Below are positions 43,585 through 53,111 of a DNA stretch of 64,000 nt, in pieces (the first letter of the stretch is position 1; each line of letters opens with the position of its first letter). The stretch is taken from the NCBI RefSeq assembly GCF_009362785.1, contig NZ_WHNQ01000001.1, positions 310,001 to 374,000 of the forward strand. Direction: 5' to 3'. The notes under the pieces are model-generated. The model worked only from the letters and a program-made list of their open reading frames with translations, was not told the DNA's origin and searched no databases. The translations under genes were made by a program, and so were the position numbers. This DNA comes from Paraburkholderia atlantica. GTDB taxonomy: Bacteria; Pseudomonadota; Gammaproteobacteria; Burkholderiales; Burkholderiaceae.

Positions 43585-44484
43585 TTACAATCGCGGGTCT
43601 TCGCCGCCAACCATCCATTTGATGGTTTCGGAAAAGTCGAATGGCTGCACGCCGGGCACGAGACGACGCAATTTCTCGGTCGAACCCACCAGGACTCTGA
43701 CCTCGTTGGCCCGAACGAACGCCGGATTGACACGCACCTCGAGCTGGTGTCCGGAGACCTCGCTCACTGCCTCGAGCACTTGCTGAAGCGTATAAGGCTT
43801 GCCGCTGCACACATTCACTACCTCGGATTCGACATTCGACTCCAGCAGTCCGCGATAGACCTCCGCGACCGTGCGCACATCGGAAAAGTCGCGCGCCACA
43901 TCAAGATTGCCTAATTCGATGACAGGCAGTCGCTTGACGAAGTGCGAAACGATCTTTGGGATCAGGAAACGCTCAGCCTGGCCACGCCCGGTGTAGTTGA
44001 ACGGACGCACGATCACGATCGGCAACCGGTCAAACCACGTCTTGACCAGATGCTCCATCGCAAGCTTGCTGGCCGCGTAATGATTAATGGGCGCCGGGAT
44101 CACACCTTCGTCGATCACGCCGCCGGAATTACCATAGACGTTCGCGCTGCTGACAATCAGAATCTTGTCCGGCCGGTGGCCGACGTCGGCGCAGGCCTGA
44201 AGCAGATTGAGCGTACCAAGCACGTTGACCCGGTACATGTCGAGTGTCACTTCGTGCGCGACGAAGCTGATTGCAGCCAGATGCGCGATGCAATCAGGGC
44301 GGACCGCCTCGATCACGCGACGGCAATCGTCGAGCGACGTGATGTCGAGCTGCAGCTCGCTTCCTTGCCGAAGATCGCCGACACAGGTACCCGTCACCTC
44401 ATACCCGGCGCTCAGCAGTTCCTCGCGAAGATAAGCGCCCGTAAAGCCATGGGCACCTGTGATCAAGACGCGGCGCATAGGCAT
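43585..44484 (-). CDS. rmd: GDP-6-deoxy-D-mannose reductase (GDP-D-rhamnose synthase)
   Basis: A 299-aa extended SDR. VLITGAHGFTGAYLREEL is at the N-terminus, IVSSANVYG supplies the Ser and HYAASKLAMEHL the Tyr-Lys pair; RPFNYTGRGQAERFLIPKI is typical of RMD. It reduces the 4-keto intermediate from GMD to GDP-D-rhamnose. The ATG at 44484 lies one base after the gmd stop. The pair supports a D-rhamnose-containing O-polysaccharide. GDP-talose synthase is the main alternative. Confidence 0.88.
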   Translation of the reverse strand: MPMRRVLITGAHGFTGAYLREELLSAGYEVTGTCVGDLRQGSELQLDITSLDDCRRVIEAVRPDCIAHLAAISFVAHEVTLDMYRVNVLGTLNLLQACADVGHRPDKILIVSSANVYGNSGGVIDEGVIPAPINHYAASKLAMEHLVKTWFDRLPIVIVRPFNYTGRGQAERFLIPKIVSHFVKRLPVIELGNLDVARDFSDVRTVAEVYRGLLESNVESEVVNVCSGKPYTLQQVLEAVSEVSGHQLEVRVNPAFVRANEVRVLVGSTEKLRRLVPGVQPFDFSETIKWMVGGEDPRL

Positions 44485-44485
44485 A

Positions 44486-45520
44486 TCAGAACGAGAAACC
44501 AATCTGGTTGCGGCGCCGATCCGACTCGACCATCAGTGTGCACAACTCTTCGAGCGTAGTGCGTGGCGTCCAGCCAAGTTTTTCCTTCGCCTTGGTGGCG
44601 TCGCCGATCAACAGATCGACTTCCGCCGGACGATAGAACTCCGGATTCACACGCACCAGTACCTTGCCGTTGGATACGTCGAGCCCTTCTTCTTTCTCCG
44701 CCTTGCCACGCCACTCGATGTCCGTGCCGATAGCACGGAAGGCCATCGATACGAAATCGCGCACGGTCTCAGTGCGGTTGGTCGCAAGAACGAAGGTGTC
44801 CGGCTCGTCGGCTTGCAGCATGCGGTACATGCCTTCGACGTATTCCTTCGCGAAACCCCAGTCGCGCTTCGCGTCGATATTGCCGAGTTCCAGCACGTCG
44901 AGCTTGCCGAGCGAAATCTTGGCGACCGAGTCCGTAATCTTCCGTGTGACGAATTCACGGCCGCGCAGCGGCGATTCGTGATTGAACAGAATGCCGCTCG
45001 AGCCAAAAATATCGTAAGACTCGCGATAATTGACCGTGATCCAGTGTGCGTAAAGTTTCGCTACGCCGTACGGACTGCGCGGATGGAACGGGGTGTCTTC
45101 CTTTTGGGGGATCGCCTGCACCTTGCCGAACATTTCGGAGGTAGACGCCTGATAGAAGCGAATCGAGCGATCGACGATGCGGATCGCCTCGAGCACGTTC
45201 AGCGCCCCGACACCGGTGATCTCAGCCGTAGTGGCCGGCTGCTGGAACGACACGCCGACGAAGCTCTGCGCCGCCAAGTTATACACCTCGCGCGGCTTGG
45301 CCATTTCGAGCAGGCGAATCGTTGCGCCGAGATCGGTCAGGTCGTGCTCGACCAGATGAAGCTTCGGATGCTGCAATACACCCACTTCATCGAGACGCCA
45401 AAAGTTGACCGAGCTGGTACGCCGATACGTGCCATAGACGTCGTAGCCACGTTCGAGGAGCAATTGCGTCAGATACGCACCATCTTGCCCGGTAATGCCA
45501 GTCACCACAGCGCTCGTCAA
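44486..45520 (-). CDS. gmd: GDP-mannose 4,6-dehydratase
   Basis: A 344-aa extended SDR producing GDP-4-keto-6-deoxy-mannose. [20 protein letters not shown] is the cofactor motif, STSEMFGK carries the catalytic Thr/Ser-Glu region and [12 protein letters not shown] the Tyr-Lys pair. The start is probably the TTG at 45520, which has AAGGAG about 8 bases upstream and gives the usual N-terminus; an in-frame ATG lies at 45568. It pairs with rmd. Confidence 0.95.
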   Translation of the reverse strand: MTSAVVTGITGQDGAYLTQLLLERGYDVYGTYRRTSSVNFWRLDEVGVLQHPKLHLVEHDLTDLGATIRLLEMAKPREVYNLAAQSFVGVSFQQPATTAEITGVGALNVLEAIRIVDRSIRFYQASTSEMFGKVQAIPQKEDTPFHPRSPYGVAKLYAHWITVNYRESYDIFGSSGILFNHESPLRGREFVTRKITDSVAKISLGKLDVLELGNIDAKRDWGFAKEYVEGMYRMLQADEPDTFVLATNRTETVRDFVSMAFRAIGTDIEWRGKAEKEEGLDVSNGKVLVRVNPEFYRPAEVDLLIGDATKAKEKLGWTPRTTLEELCTLMVESDRRRNQIGFSF

Positions 45521-45755
45521 GTCCTTCTCCTTCAGTAAGCCGCTCACGCAAGTCCCCGCGTTGAGCATGGGTAATAATGAACGCCGATTATAGCCGACGG
45601 GGCAACCCTGCCGGGGCGCCGAGATAGTCGCGGACGGCGCACGTGCCAGCTACCGACCGATTCCGCTGGGTATCGATGGACGGCTCCGGGACCGAATCCG
45701 CCGGCACGCTGACACGCGACGAGCATGCGATTCGCCCCGGCACCGAGTCCGTCAC

Positions 45756-47426
45756 TCAGCCCGCGAACGCGCACCACGCTGGCAGAAGCTCGATCTTCCT
45801 GGCGGTAAGCGCGCGCTCGCAAGACTGGGTGATGACGAGCCCGTGCGCGTCCAGCGTGTCCTGGATGTGATCCCGGCCGGAATAGCGCAGGTTCTCGCGC
45901 ACATTCGGCGCTGGAGAAATGCTTACGCGCCGCCCTGCCAGCTCGGCAGTGAGCGGCGCAAATACATCCTTGTTCGTTTCGATGTCCGGGACGTCGATAA
46001 AGATCGGCCCTCTGAAGCCGCTAGCCAACACGTACGCTGCCACCGTCCTGGCCACTGCAACCCCGGCCGGCAGCGTCGGCGGGGGCGCGCCACGCCTGAG
46101 GACCAATACCGACCTGATATCTTCGAATTGCACGACAGTGAGCAGAGCGACGACGAGCGCGAACACGGTGATGCCGGACCGCCACGATCCGCTCGATCGG
46201 GCGCGCACATGCCGGTAGAGGTTCGAGAATACGACGAGCAAAACCGGATAGACCACGAACCATCCATAGCGCCCCGAGGCGCGGAAGGGCGACACCAGCC
46301 CCATTAACGCGCGTGGAAGCTCGATTCCGAACACCAGCGAGGAGCCCAGATAGACCTGATTCGAAAGACTCAGTATCGTCAGCGCCAGCCATAGCGACCA
46401 GACGGGTGCGTCGACGCCTGCAACGATCCGGCGCCCGAGCATGAAACCCGCCATCAGGACGAACAGCAAGAGGCCGAGACCGAGATATTGATAACCCTCG
46501 TACTGTCCGGCAGTGCCGGTCGGCAGCGTCGATACATACCTCGACGTATCTTCTCCGTCTGCGCCTAGCGGATTGATGAACGCGTTCAGGTTCATCGAGT
46601 AGAAGCCGAAGCCGCTGCTGTCATCACGGAAATGCTGGAAATAGCCGGCCGCGAACATTGCCGACAGCATGAGCGCGAGAATGATGCAAGCCTGACGCGC
46701 AACGAAGCGCAGCGTTGCCGTATCAGCGCGGTAGCTGCATGCACGCCACTGTGTCAGCACCGCCATCAGCACGAGAGGCGGCGTGAAATAGAAGTGCGTG
46801 AATACCGAAAAGACGATTAGCGCGAGAAAAACGCGCAACCGGTCGCTAGACGTCATCGACGCGGACAGAAGCGTGCCCCAACCGATGATGATCAGAAAAT
46901 GCGGCAACAGGTTGAGATGGCCTACCCTGTAGTAAAACGTCGGCAGAAGCCCGATCAACAGCGCGCCCAGGAACGCACACACCGATGAGACTGCGAGCTG
47001 CCTCAGCGCCCAATAAATGGACCAGAATTGCAGCAACGCGCACAGATAAACCCAGGCGCCGTAGGTCTGCGCCGCCGGGCCGAGGAACGGCGCGAGCAAC
47101 TTCGTGACGATCGCCAATAGCAGGTTACCGTCCATGAACACGATGTTTGCGCCCACCGGAAAATCGCTCGTCTCGATATGTCCTAGCGGAAACTGCCACG
47201 ACGAGCTACGGAACAGGTTGAGCGCGGCCAGATTCCTCCGGTAGTCGCCGAGGTACAACCATTCGAGATGCGAAGGATGCAATGCCGAGAGACCCATCCA
47301 ACCGTCAAAGATGAAGACCGATACCGCCAACAGCAGCGCGTACGCGACGAGATCGAGCGACACGCGCGGCGCACGCTTGGGTGCGGGCGCATCGACGAGG
47401 CCATTCGGTCTTGAATCGACGGACAT
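45756..47426 (-). CDS. DUF6311-like polytopic membrane protein, putative GT-C arabinosyltransferase
   Basis: 556 aa. TM1 follows a 25-residue cytoplasmic head. The first large loop carries FDGWMGLSALHPSHLEWLYL, GDYRRNLAALNLFRSSSWQF and SDFPVGANIVFMDGNLLLAI, landmarks of the DUF6311 membrane family. About 10 further TM segments and a soluble C-terminal part of about 110 residues follow. It lies in one operon with the lipid-linked D-arabinose genes and GtrA, so it is the best candidate for the transferase that uses polyprenyl-phospho-arabinose in the periplasm (inference). The family assignment is from memory of the pattern. Confidence 0.75.
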   Translation of the reverse strand: MSVDSRPNGLVDAPAPKRAPRVSLDLVAYALLLAVSVFIFDGWMGLSALHPSHLEWLYLGDYRRNLAALNLFRSSSWQFPLGHIETSDFPVGANIVFMDGNLLLAIVTKLLAPFLGPAAQTYGAWVYLCALLQFWSIYWALRQLAVSSVCAFLGALLIGLLPTFYYRVGHLNLLPHFLIIIGWGTLLSASMTSSDRLRVFLALIVFSVFTHFYFTPPLVLMAVLTQWRACSYRADTATLRFVARQACIILALMLSAMFAAGYFQHFRDDSSGFGFYSMNLNAFINPLGADGEDTSRYVSTLPTGTAGQYEGYQYLGLGLLLFVLMAGFMLGRRIVAGVDAPVWSLWLALTILSLSNQVYLGSSLVFGIELPRALMGLVSPFRASGRYGWFVVYPVLLVVFSNLYRHVRARSSGSWRSGITVFALVVALLTVVQFEDIRSVLVLRRGAPPPTLPAGVAVARTVAAYVLASGFRGPIFIDVPDIETNKDVFAPLTAELAGRRVSISPAPNVRENLRYSGRDHIQDTLDAHGLVITQSCERALTARKIELLPAWCAFAG

Positions 47427-47483
47427 GGATCGAAGACGTCCAGTGACGATGATTCGGATGCGGGGCGCCGCCGCACGCTTGCA

Positions 47484-47903
47484 TCAGGCAAAGACGAACC
47501 GCCTGTCGAGTCGGTACTTCACGACATAGCCGATCGTCAGGCCGATGGCGCCCCCGACGAAGCGTGCCGGCTCGGAATGAAAGATGGCGTCGGCGCCAAA
47601 CTCGAATCCCCAGAAGATGAACGTGGTCGCCACGCCCATCAACGAATACAGAAAGAAGCTCGCCACCCCATGCGAAAGATTATTGTGGCGATAGCGAAAA
47701 ATCCAGATCTTGTCGAGGACGAACTTCAGTACGAGACCGCCTCCGGTGCCGACCACCACCGAGAGCATGACGTCGAAAGGACCCTCGTACACAATCAGCG
47801 ACAGCTTTTGCAGGCCGATGTTCACGACGATCGACAGGGCCGCGAAGACTGCATAAAGAATGACGAGGTGGGGGGTGGCGAGAGGTTTGGCCGATGAATT
47901 CAC
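47484..47903 (-). CDS. GtrA-family membrane protein
   Basis: 139 aa, four TM helices, starting with GTG at 47903. The pattern LKFVLDKIWIFRYR between helices 2 and 3 and KYRLDRRFVF at the end are GtrA signatures. GtrA-like proteins are thought to flip polyprenyl-phosphate-linked sugars. Here it fits the step that presents polyprenyl-phospho-arabinose to the GT-C protein encoded next to it. Confidence 0.88.
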   Translation of the reverse strand: MNSSAKPLATPHLVILYAVFAALSIVVNIGLQKLSLIVYEGPFDVMLSVVVGTGGGLVLKFVLDKIWIFRYRHNNLSHGVASFFLYSLMGVATTFIFWGFEFGADAIFHSEPARFVGGAIGLTIGYVVKYRLDRRFVFA

Positions 47904-47982
47904 GGTATCGTTGCGTTGATCTATCGACTGTCTGAAAGCGGTCGGCCTGCGCGAGCGCGACTGGCCCGCCGGCCGGCTTCCA

Positions 47983-48723
47983 TTACAGCGACAGCCGGTT
48001 GAAGATGCGGCGCGGAATCGAGCGAATGATCAGCATAATGCCCGCCCAGAACCACGGGGTATACAGCACGTCGCGGTGACGCGCCACGGCTTTCACGATG
48101 TCGGCGGCCACAGCCTGCGGTGTCGCTACGAGGGGCTTGGGCAACGGCAGGCCCTGCGTCATCGGTGTAGCGACGAAGCCAGGCTTGATCGTCACCACAT
48201 GTCCACCGACCTTTTTCAGGCGTGCATTGAGTCCTTCGCAGAACGTGGCAAGTGCGGCTTTCGCACTGCCGTAAAGGTAGTTCGACGGACGTCCACGATC
48301 GCCGGCGACCGAGGCGATCACCGCCAATGTGCCGCTGCGCTGTTCCTCGACGATATTAGCGAAACGCGTCAGTAGCGCGATCACCGAAACGACGTTCGTC
48401 GTGAACTCGCGCACCGCGACGGCTGCGTCGCGCTCGCATTCGCGCTGATCGGGCAAGGTGCCCGGCGCAACCAGCACGATGTCGATGCTGCCGAGAGCGG
48501 CCCGGCATGCCTGCACGACCGCCTCCTGCGCGCCGAGATCGTCGATATCCAACTGGTGGCAGCTAACGAACCCGGCGCCGCGCGCCTTCAGATCGTCGGC
48601 GGTTTCCTGAAGGCGCCGCGCGTTGCGGGCGACCAGCGCGAAGCGTACACCCGGTCCATTCCATGCACGCGCGCAGGCCGAAGCGATGGCCGAAGTGGCT
48701 CCAATGATGACGATGTTCTTCAT
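47983..48723 (-). CDS. SDR, DprE2-like polyprenylphosphoryl-ribose 2'-epimerase subunit
   Basis: A 246-aa short-chain dehydrogenase. IVIIGATSAIASACARAW is the cofactor motif, IASVAGDRGRPSNYLYGSAK carries the Ser and Tyr-Lys residues, and a hydrophobic C-terminal segment (WFWAGIMLIIRSIP) may touch the membrane. DprE2 reduces the 2'-keto intermediate to polyprenyl-phospho-D-arabinose. The ATG overlaps the stop of the DprE1-like gene (ATGA), the same pairing as in mycobacteria. The chosen start removes a long spurious upstream extension. Confidence 0.9.
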   Translation of the reverse strand: MKNIVIIGATSAIASACARAWNGPGVRFALVARNARRLQETADDLKARGAGFVSCHQLDIDDLGAQEAVVQACRAALGSIDIVLVAPGTLPDQRECERDAAVAVREFTTNVVSVIALLTRFANIVEEQRSGTLAVIASVAGDRGRPSNYLYGSAKAALATFCEGLNARLKKVGGHVVTIKPGFVATPMTQGLPLPKPLVATPQAVAADIVKAVARHRDVLYTPWFWAGIMLIIRSIPRRIFNRLSL

Positions 48724-50048
48724 GAGCGAGTCGTTCGTTCCCAGAATCGAGAAAGCAAAGCAGGATCCCTCAGTGTCTCCAGGTCGGTCCACCGCGGGTA
48801 GGCCGCGCGGAAATCCTCCCCCGACATGTGCGCATCCTTTGCCGGATACAGACGTCCACCGCTCGCGCGGACGATCGCGTCGAGCGTATCGAACAGGCGC
48901 CGGTTGGACGCCTCGCGCTGCGGGAAGTCGAGCGCCAGCGAAGTGCCCTCCCGCGGAAAGGAAAGCCACCCCGGCGACCGAAGATCGCCGCAGCGCTTGA
49001 GCACGGCAAGAAAGGAGCCGGTGCCGCTGCGCGAAATCGCATCGAGCACGTCGCGTATCGCCGCGCGCGCGCAATCTGGCGGGATTACGCATTGATATTG
49101 CTGGAAGCCGGAGCGTCCATAGATGCGGTTCCACTGCAGTAGCGCGTCGAGCGGATAGAAATAGCTATCGTATCCGACCTTCGCCTTGGTCTCGCCAGCG
49201 GCCTGGCGGCGATAATACGCCTCGTTGAAAAGACGCAGCGTCAGTTTGTTGAACACAGGAACGGGCGAGACGATGGGGACCGTGTGCTTTTTGCGGCGCT
49301 CGACTGCGAGCGGCCCTTCCGGCGCATGATCGCCGACCATGAAAATCCCCCGTCCCAGCGCCGCGCCACGGCTCTGGCAATCGATCCACGCGACGCTGTA
49401 TTCATGATGCGGATCGAGGCGCTCGGACAGGACGAAGAATTCGTCGACATTGTCGAAGCGGATGCTCGATACATCCATCAGGCTCGTGCGGATTCGCATC
49501 AGTTGAATCTCGACCCACGTGATCAGTCCCGTGAGCCCCAGTCCGCCGATAGTCGCACCGAAAAAATCGGGCTCGGCGTCCGTCGCGTTTCTGGGCGCGC
49601 ATTCGCGCTCGCTGCCATCGCTGCGCAACAGGCCGAAGCGGCGCACATGACGGCCGAAGGTGCCTCGGACGTGATGGTTCTTGCCGTGAACATCGTTGGC
49701 CACAGCGCCACCAAGCGTCACATATTTGGTTCCCGGCGTGACCGGCAGCATCCAGCCGCGCGGAATCGCGAGCTCGAGAATCGTCTCCAGCGTGACGCCC
49801 GCCTCGGCGCGCAGCACGCCACTCGACGCGTCGAAGTCGATGAGCCTATCGAGACCCCGCATGCACACGACCTGGCCCGAGGACGCGAGACAGCTGTCGC
49901 CGTAGCTGCGGCCCTGGCCGAATCCGAGCGTCGTGCCGCTAGCCGACGCCGCCGAGCGCCAGGCTGGCGCTACGCCGTCGCGCCACGCCGGTGTGTGCGG
50001 ATTCTGCGGCGCATAGGGATAAAGCCCCCAGGACTGAACGTGCGCCAT
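48720..50048 (-). CDS. FAD-dependent oxidase, DprE1-like polyprenylphosphoryl-ribose oxidase
   Basis: A 442-aa member of the FAD_binding_4 family. The motifs are FGQGRSYGDS near residue 44 and VTLGGAVANDVHGKNHHVRG near 110, the flavin-binding loop diagnostic of DprE1, followed by GTFGRHV and TIGGLGLTG. It oxidises the 2'-hydroxyl of polyprenyl-phospho-ribofuranose. It lies between the HAD-UbiA gene (3-base gap) and the DprE2-like gene (4-base overlap), so all three form one translational unit. Confidence 0.92.
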   Translation of the reverse strand: MAHVQSWGLYPYAPQNPHTPAWRDGVAPAWRSAASASGTTLGFGQGRSYGDSCLASSGQVVCMRGLDRLIDFDASSGVLRAEAGVTLETILELAIPRGWMLPVTPGTKYVTLGGAVANDVHGKNHHVRGTFGRHVRRFGLLRSDGSERECAPRNATDAEPDFFGATIGGLGLTGLITWVEIQLMRIRTSLMDVSSIRFDNVDEFFVLSERLDPHHEYSVAWIDCQSRGAALGRGIFMVGDHAPEGPLAVERRKKHTVPIVSPVPVFNKLTLRLFNEAYYRRQAAGETKAKVGYDSYFYPLDALLQWNRIYGRSGFQQYQCVIPPDCARAAIRDVLDAISRSGTGSFLAVLKRCGDLRSPGWLSFPREGTSLALDFPQREASNRRLFDTLDAIVRASGGRLYPAKDAHMSGEDFRAAYPRWTDLETLRDPALLSRFWERTTRS

Positions 50049-50051
50049 GTT

Positions 50052-51476
50052 TCAGATGGCCAGCCAGAACACGACAGCGCACAACCCGATGACGGCCCAG
50101 CTACCTCGATCCTTGGCGGCGAAAACGACAGGATCGTCGTGCATCTGACCACGATGGGCGATGATCCAGATACGGCTGACCCAATAGAGCAGAAGCGGAC
50201 AGGCCAGCCAGATGAACTGGGGATGGCGATACAGCAAAAGCGTGTTGGCGTCCTGGATATACAGCGCCAGCACCAGCACGGATAGATAGCCAGCCGCCGC
50301 TCCGAGCGATGAGACCAGCGAAAGATCACCCGCCACATATCCTCGGCCCCGCGACGTGACGAGCCCGCGCGCCTGCAGCAGGTGCAGTTCGGCAAAGCGC
50401 TTGACCAGGGCGAGACTGAGGAAAATGAACATCGAGAAAGCGAGCAGCCAGAAGCTCAGCCGTGCATCGATGGCCGCGCTCCCCGCCACGATTCGCGATG
50501 TGTAGAGGCAAGCGAGCGCCACGACGTCCACCATGACGTGCCGCTTCAGATAGAAAGAGTAGGCGAGCGTCAGCGCGTAATAGGCGATCAGCGCCAAGGT
50601 GAATCGGTACGGCAGTAACGCGTGGGCGATTCCAAACCCGATCACCAATAGAACCGGAAACAACATCGCGCCCTGCCATAGCGGCAAGGTTCCTGCCGCG
50701 AGCGGGCGCCGACGCTTGGTCGGGTGGTGCCGATCGTCCTCGAGATCGAGCAGATCATTCAGCAGGTAGACGCTCGATGCGCACAGCCCGAACGATATGA
50801 AACCGAGGGCGGCCATGGCGAGCAGATGCATCGACGTTGCCTCGTGCGCGGCCAACAGCGGCAAGAAAATCAGCAGGTTCTTGAGCCACTGATGCAACCG
50901 CAGTGACTTCGCCCACACCCGGGTGCGAGGCGGACGCGTCTCGATGACGGTCTCGACGTTGCCCCGCCTGCGCGCGACCCGCTCGACACCGACCGATGGG
51001 TTGACCACGTAGGCGCGGTCGGCAACCTCCCACACGGGAACGTCCGCATGCGAATTGCCGGCGTAATCGAAGCCCTTTTCGCTGAATTCCGCGACCAGCC
51101 GATCGCGCTTGTTGCGCGAGCTCAGGTTCACGTTGCCATTGGTCGCGAAGGTTTGGTCGAACAGACTCAGGTGATCGGCAATCGCATGCGCGAAGCGCTC
51201 ATGGCTCGCGGTGGCAAGCACGAGGCGGCGACCGGCGGCGCGCTCCTGCTTGAGCCAGTCCAGGACCGTCTCGTCATAGGGCAGCACCGTCACGTCGATA
51301 TTGGTCGTCTGCGCGAGACGCGACTTGAGCCCAGGCTTGCCAAAGCGCAACAGCCAGAGCAGCGGCTCATAAAAACGGTGAGGCGCGGCTTTGAAAAATG
51401 CGAATGCGCTTTCGATCAGCACATCGGAGCGCATCAGCGTTCCGTCGAGATCGACTACGAGGGGCTTTTGACTCAT
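50052..51476 (-). CDS. HAD phosphatase-UbiA prenyltransferase fusion (polyprenyl-phosphate phosphoribosyltransferase)
   Basis: 474 aa. Residues 1-190 form a HAD hydrolase (VVDLDGTLMRSD, ATASHERFAHAI, GNSHADVPVW). Residues 200-474 form a nine-helix UbiA domain with NDLLDLEDDRHHPTKRRRPL, the metal/pyrophosphate motif of decaprenyl-phosphate phosphoribosyltransferases such as Rv3806c. It should transfer phosphoribose from PRPP to polyprenyl phosphate and then remove the 5'-phosphate, giving the DprE1 substrate. The fusion neatly supplies both steps. It is the first gene of the arabinose module, about 160 bases from rmlD. Confidence 0.92.
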   Translation of the reverse strand: MSQKPLVVDLDGTLMRSDVLIESAFAFFKAAPHRFYEPLLWLLRFGKPGLKSRLAQTTNIDVTVLPYDETVLDWLKQERAAGRRLVLATASHERFAHAIADHLSLFDQTFATNGNVNLSSRNKRDRLVAEFSEKGFDYAGNSHADVPVWEVADRAYVVNPSVGVERVARRRGNVETVIETRPPRTRVWAKSLRLHQWLKNLLIFLPLLAAHEATSMHLLAMAALGFISFGLCASSVYLLNDLLDLEDDRHHPTKRRRPLAAGTLPLWQGAMLFPVLLVIGFGIAHALLPYRFTLALIAYYALTLAYSFYLKRHVMVDVVALACLYTSRIVAGSAAIDARLSFWLLAFSMFIFLSLALVKRFAELHLLQARGLVTSRGRGYVAGDLSLVSSLGAAAGYLSVLVLALYIQDANTLLLYRHPQFIWLACPLLLYWVSRIWIIAHRGQMHDDPVVFAAKDRGSWAVIGLCAVVFWLAI

Positions 51477-51638
51477 TTGAGCGGGCCTAAACAGAGAAAA
51501 GTGTGATCACGCGAAACGCTCTTCCGCTCCCCCACTCCCCGAATGATGGCAATCGCTGGCGGCCAACAAGGATCTCGTTCGCCGAGTGATATTTACACCG
51601 CCCTTCCCGGCATAGGGTTGGCAACATGGGCGCCCGCA

Positions 51639-52550
51639 TTATGCGAGGCGCTCGTCGCGCGACAGGCACAACTTCAACGCCTCCTTCCAATGCGGCGCGG
51701 CGAGCCCGAACACACGCGCCAGTTTGTCGTTCGACATCCTCGAATTGGCGGGGCGCTTTGCGGGCGTCGGGTAGTCCGCGGCCGGAATCGGCAGCGTGTT
51801 CGGCCTGTTCGGCAAATCCGCGAGTTCGAAGATGGCCGACGCGAAGCCGTGCCACGACGTCGAGCCGCCCGCGCACAGGTGATAGATGCCGGAACGCTCG
51901 TTCCACCACTTCACGCCGTCTTCGGCGGCGAAGCCCTGCGCGCACAGATGCGCGGTCAGCGTCGCGATCGTGTTGCACCACGTGGGCGCGCCGAACTGGT
52001 CGGCCACCACCTTCAACTCGGCACGATCGGCGCCTAGCCGCAGCATCGTCAGCAGAAAGTTCTTGCCGCGCGTGCCGTACACCCAGCTGGTGCGCAACAC
52101 GAGATGATTGACGCCGCTCGCCGCGATTGCCTGCTCGCCCGCGAGCTTGCTGGCACCGTAGACGTTCTGCGGATCGGTCGGATCGTCCTCGACGTACGCG
52201 CCTTCCTTGGCGCCGTTGAACACGTAGTCCGTCGAATAGTGGATCAGCGCGGCGCCGACCTTTCTCGCTTCGTCGGCGAGCACGCCCGGCGCTTCGCCGT
52301 TGATGCGCATTGCCAGCTCGCGCTCCTCGTCGGCCTTGTCCACCGCCGTGTACGCGGCCGGATTGACGATCAGCGCGGGACGCAGCTCGCGCACCACTGC
52401 GCGAATCTGATCGAGGTTCGACAGATCAAGCCGTGTGCGATCGACCGCCACCACGTTGCCGAGCCCTTGCAGCGTGCGAGCGAGCTCATAGCCGACCTGG
52501 CCGTTTACGCCAGTGACGAGAATCGTCCGTGTCGCGTGGTGTGCGCTCAT
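51639..52550 (-). CDS. rfbD: dTDP-4-dehydrorhamnose reductase
   Basis: A 303-aa (RmlD) extended SDR catalysing the last step of dTDP-L-rhamnose synthesis. It has ILVTGVNGQVGYELA at the N-terminus, HYSTDYVFNGAKEGAYVEDD and the Tyr-Lys pair in YGASKLAGEQ. The length is normal. It is the last gene of rmlBACD, nine bases after rmlC. Confidence 0.96.
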   Translation of the reverse strand: MSAHHATRTILVTGVNGQVGYELARTLQGLGNVVAVDRTRLDLSNLDQIRAVVRELRPALIVNPAAYTAVDKADEERELAMRINGEAPGVLADEARKVGAALIHYSTDYVFNGAKEGAYVEDDPTDPQNVYGASKLAGEQAIAASGVNHLVLRTSWVYGTRGKNFLLTMLRLGADRAELKVVADQFGAPTWCNTIATLTAHLCAQGFAAEDGVKWWNERSGIYHLCAGGSTSWHGFASAIFELADLPNRPNTLPIPAADYPTPAKRPANSRMSNDKLARVFGLAAPHWKEALKLCLSRDERLA

Positions 52551-52559
52551 GCGATCCCC

Positions 52560-53111
52560 TTATGCGTAGACTTCGGCGTCGGCGAGACGCTTGCCCGCCG
52601 CATCCTTGGCCGCGAGCAGCGGCTCGAAGTCGATCGGCCATTCGATGCCGATCGCCGGATCGTTCCAGGCGATGCTGCGCTCGTGTTCCGGGAACCAGTA
52701 GTCGGTGGTCTTGTACAGGAACTGCGCGGACTCCGACAGCACGACGAAGCCGTGCGCGAAACCGGGCGGCACCCACAGCTGCCGGTGGTTCTCCACCGAC
52801 AACGTCACGCCGACCCACTTGCCGAAGTTCGGCGAACTCTTGCGGATGTCGACGGCGACGTCGAACACCTCGCCCTCGACCACGCGCACGAGCTTGCCCT
52901 GCGCATGCTGGATCTGATAGTGCAGACCGCGCAGCACGCCGCGAGCCGAGCGCGAGTGATTGTCCTGCACGAACTCGACGCCCGGCTCGACTTTCTCGGC
53001 GAATTCGAGCGCATTGAAGCTTTCGAAGAAAAAGCCGCGCGCATCGCCGAACACCTTCGGCTCGATGATCTTGACTTCGGGCAGCGAGGTTGGGGTTACC
53101 TGGATGGCCAT
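52560..53111 (-). CDS. rfbC: dTDP-4-dehydrorhamnose 3,5-epimerase
   Basis: A 183-aa (RmlC) cupin. [15 protein letters not shown], the catalytic His in [22 protein letters not shown] and PPGFAHGF are all present. The ATG at 53111 overlaps the end of rmlA by 16 bases; the longer frame to 53324 runs inside rmlA and is rejected. Confidence 0.96.
   Translation of the reverse strand: MAIQVTPTSLPEVKIIEPKVFGDARGFFFESFNALEFAEKVEPGVEFVQDNHSRSARGVLRGLHYQIQHAQGKLVRVVEGEVFDVAVDIRKSSPNFGKWVGVTLSVENHRQLWVPPGFAHGFVVLSESAQFLYKTTDYWFPEHERSIAWNDPAIGIEWPIDFEPLLAAKDAAGKRLADAEVYA

Noticed and set aside
43008..43733. 241-codon minus-strand frame between rmd and manC
   Set aside because: It begins out of frame inside rmd and has no family features. 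Treated as non-coding.
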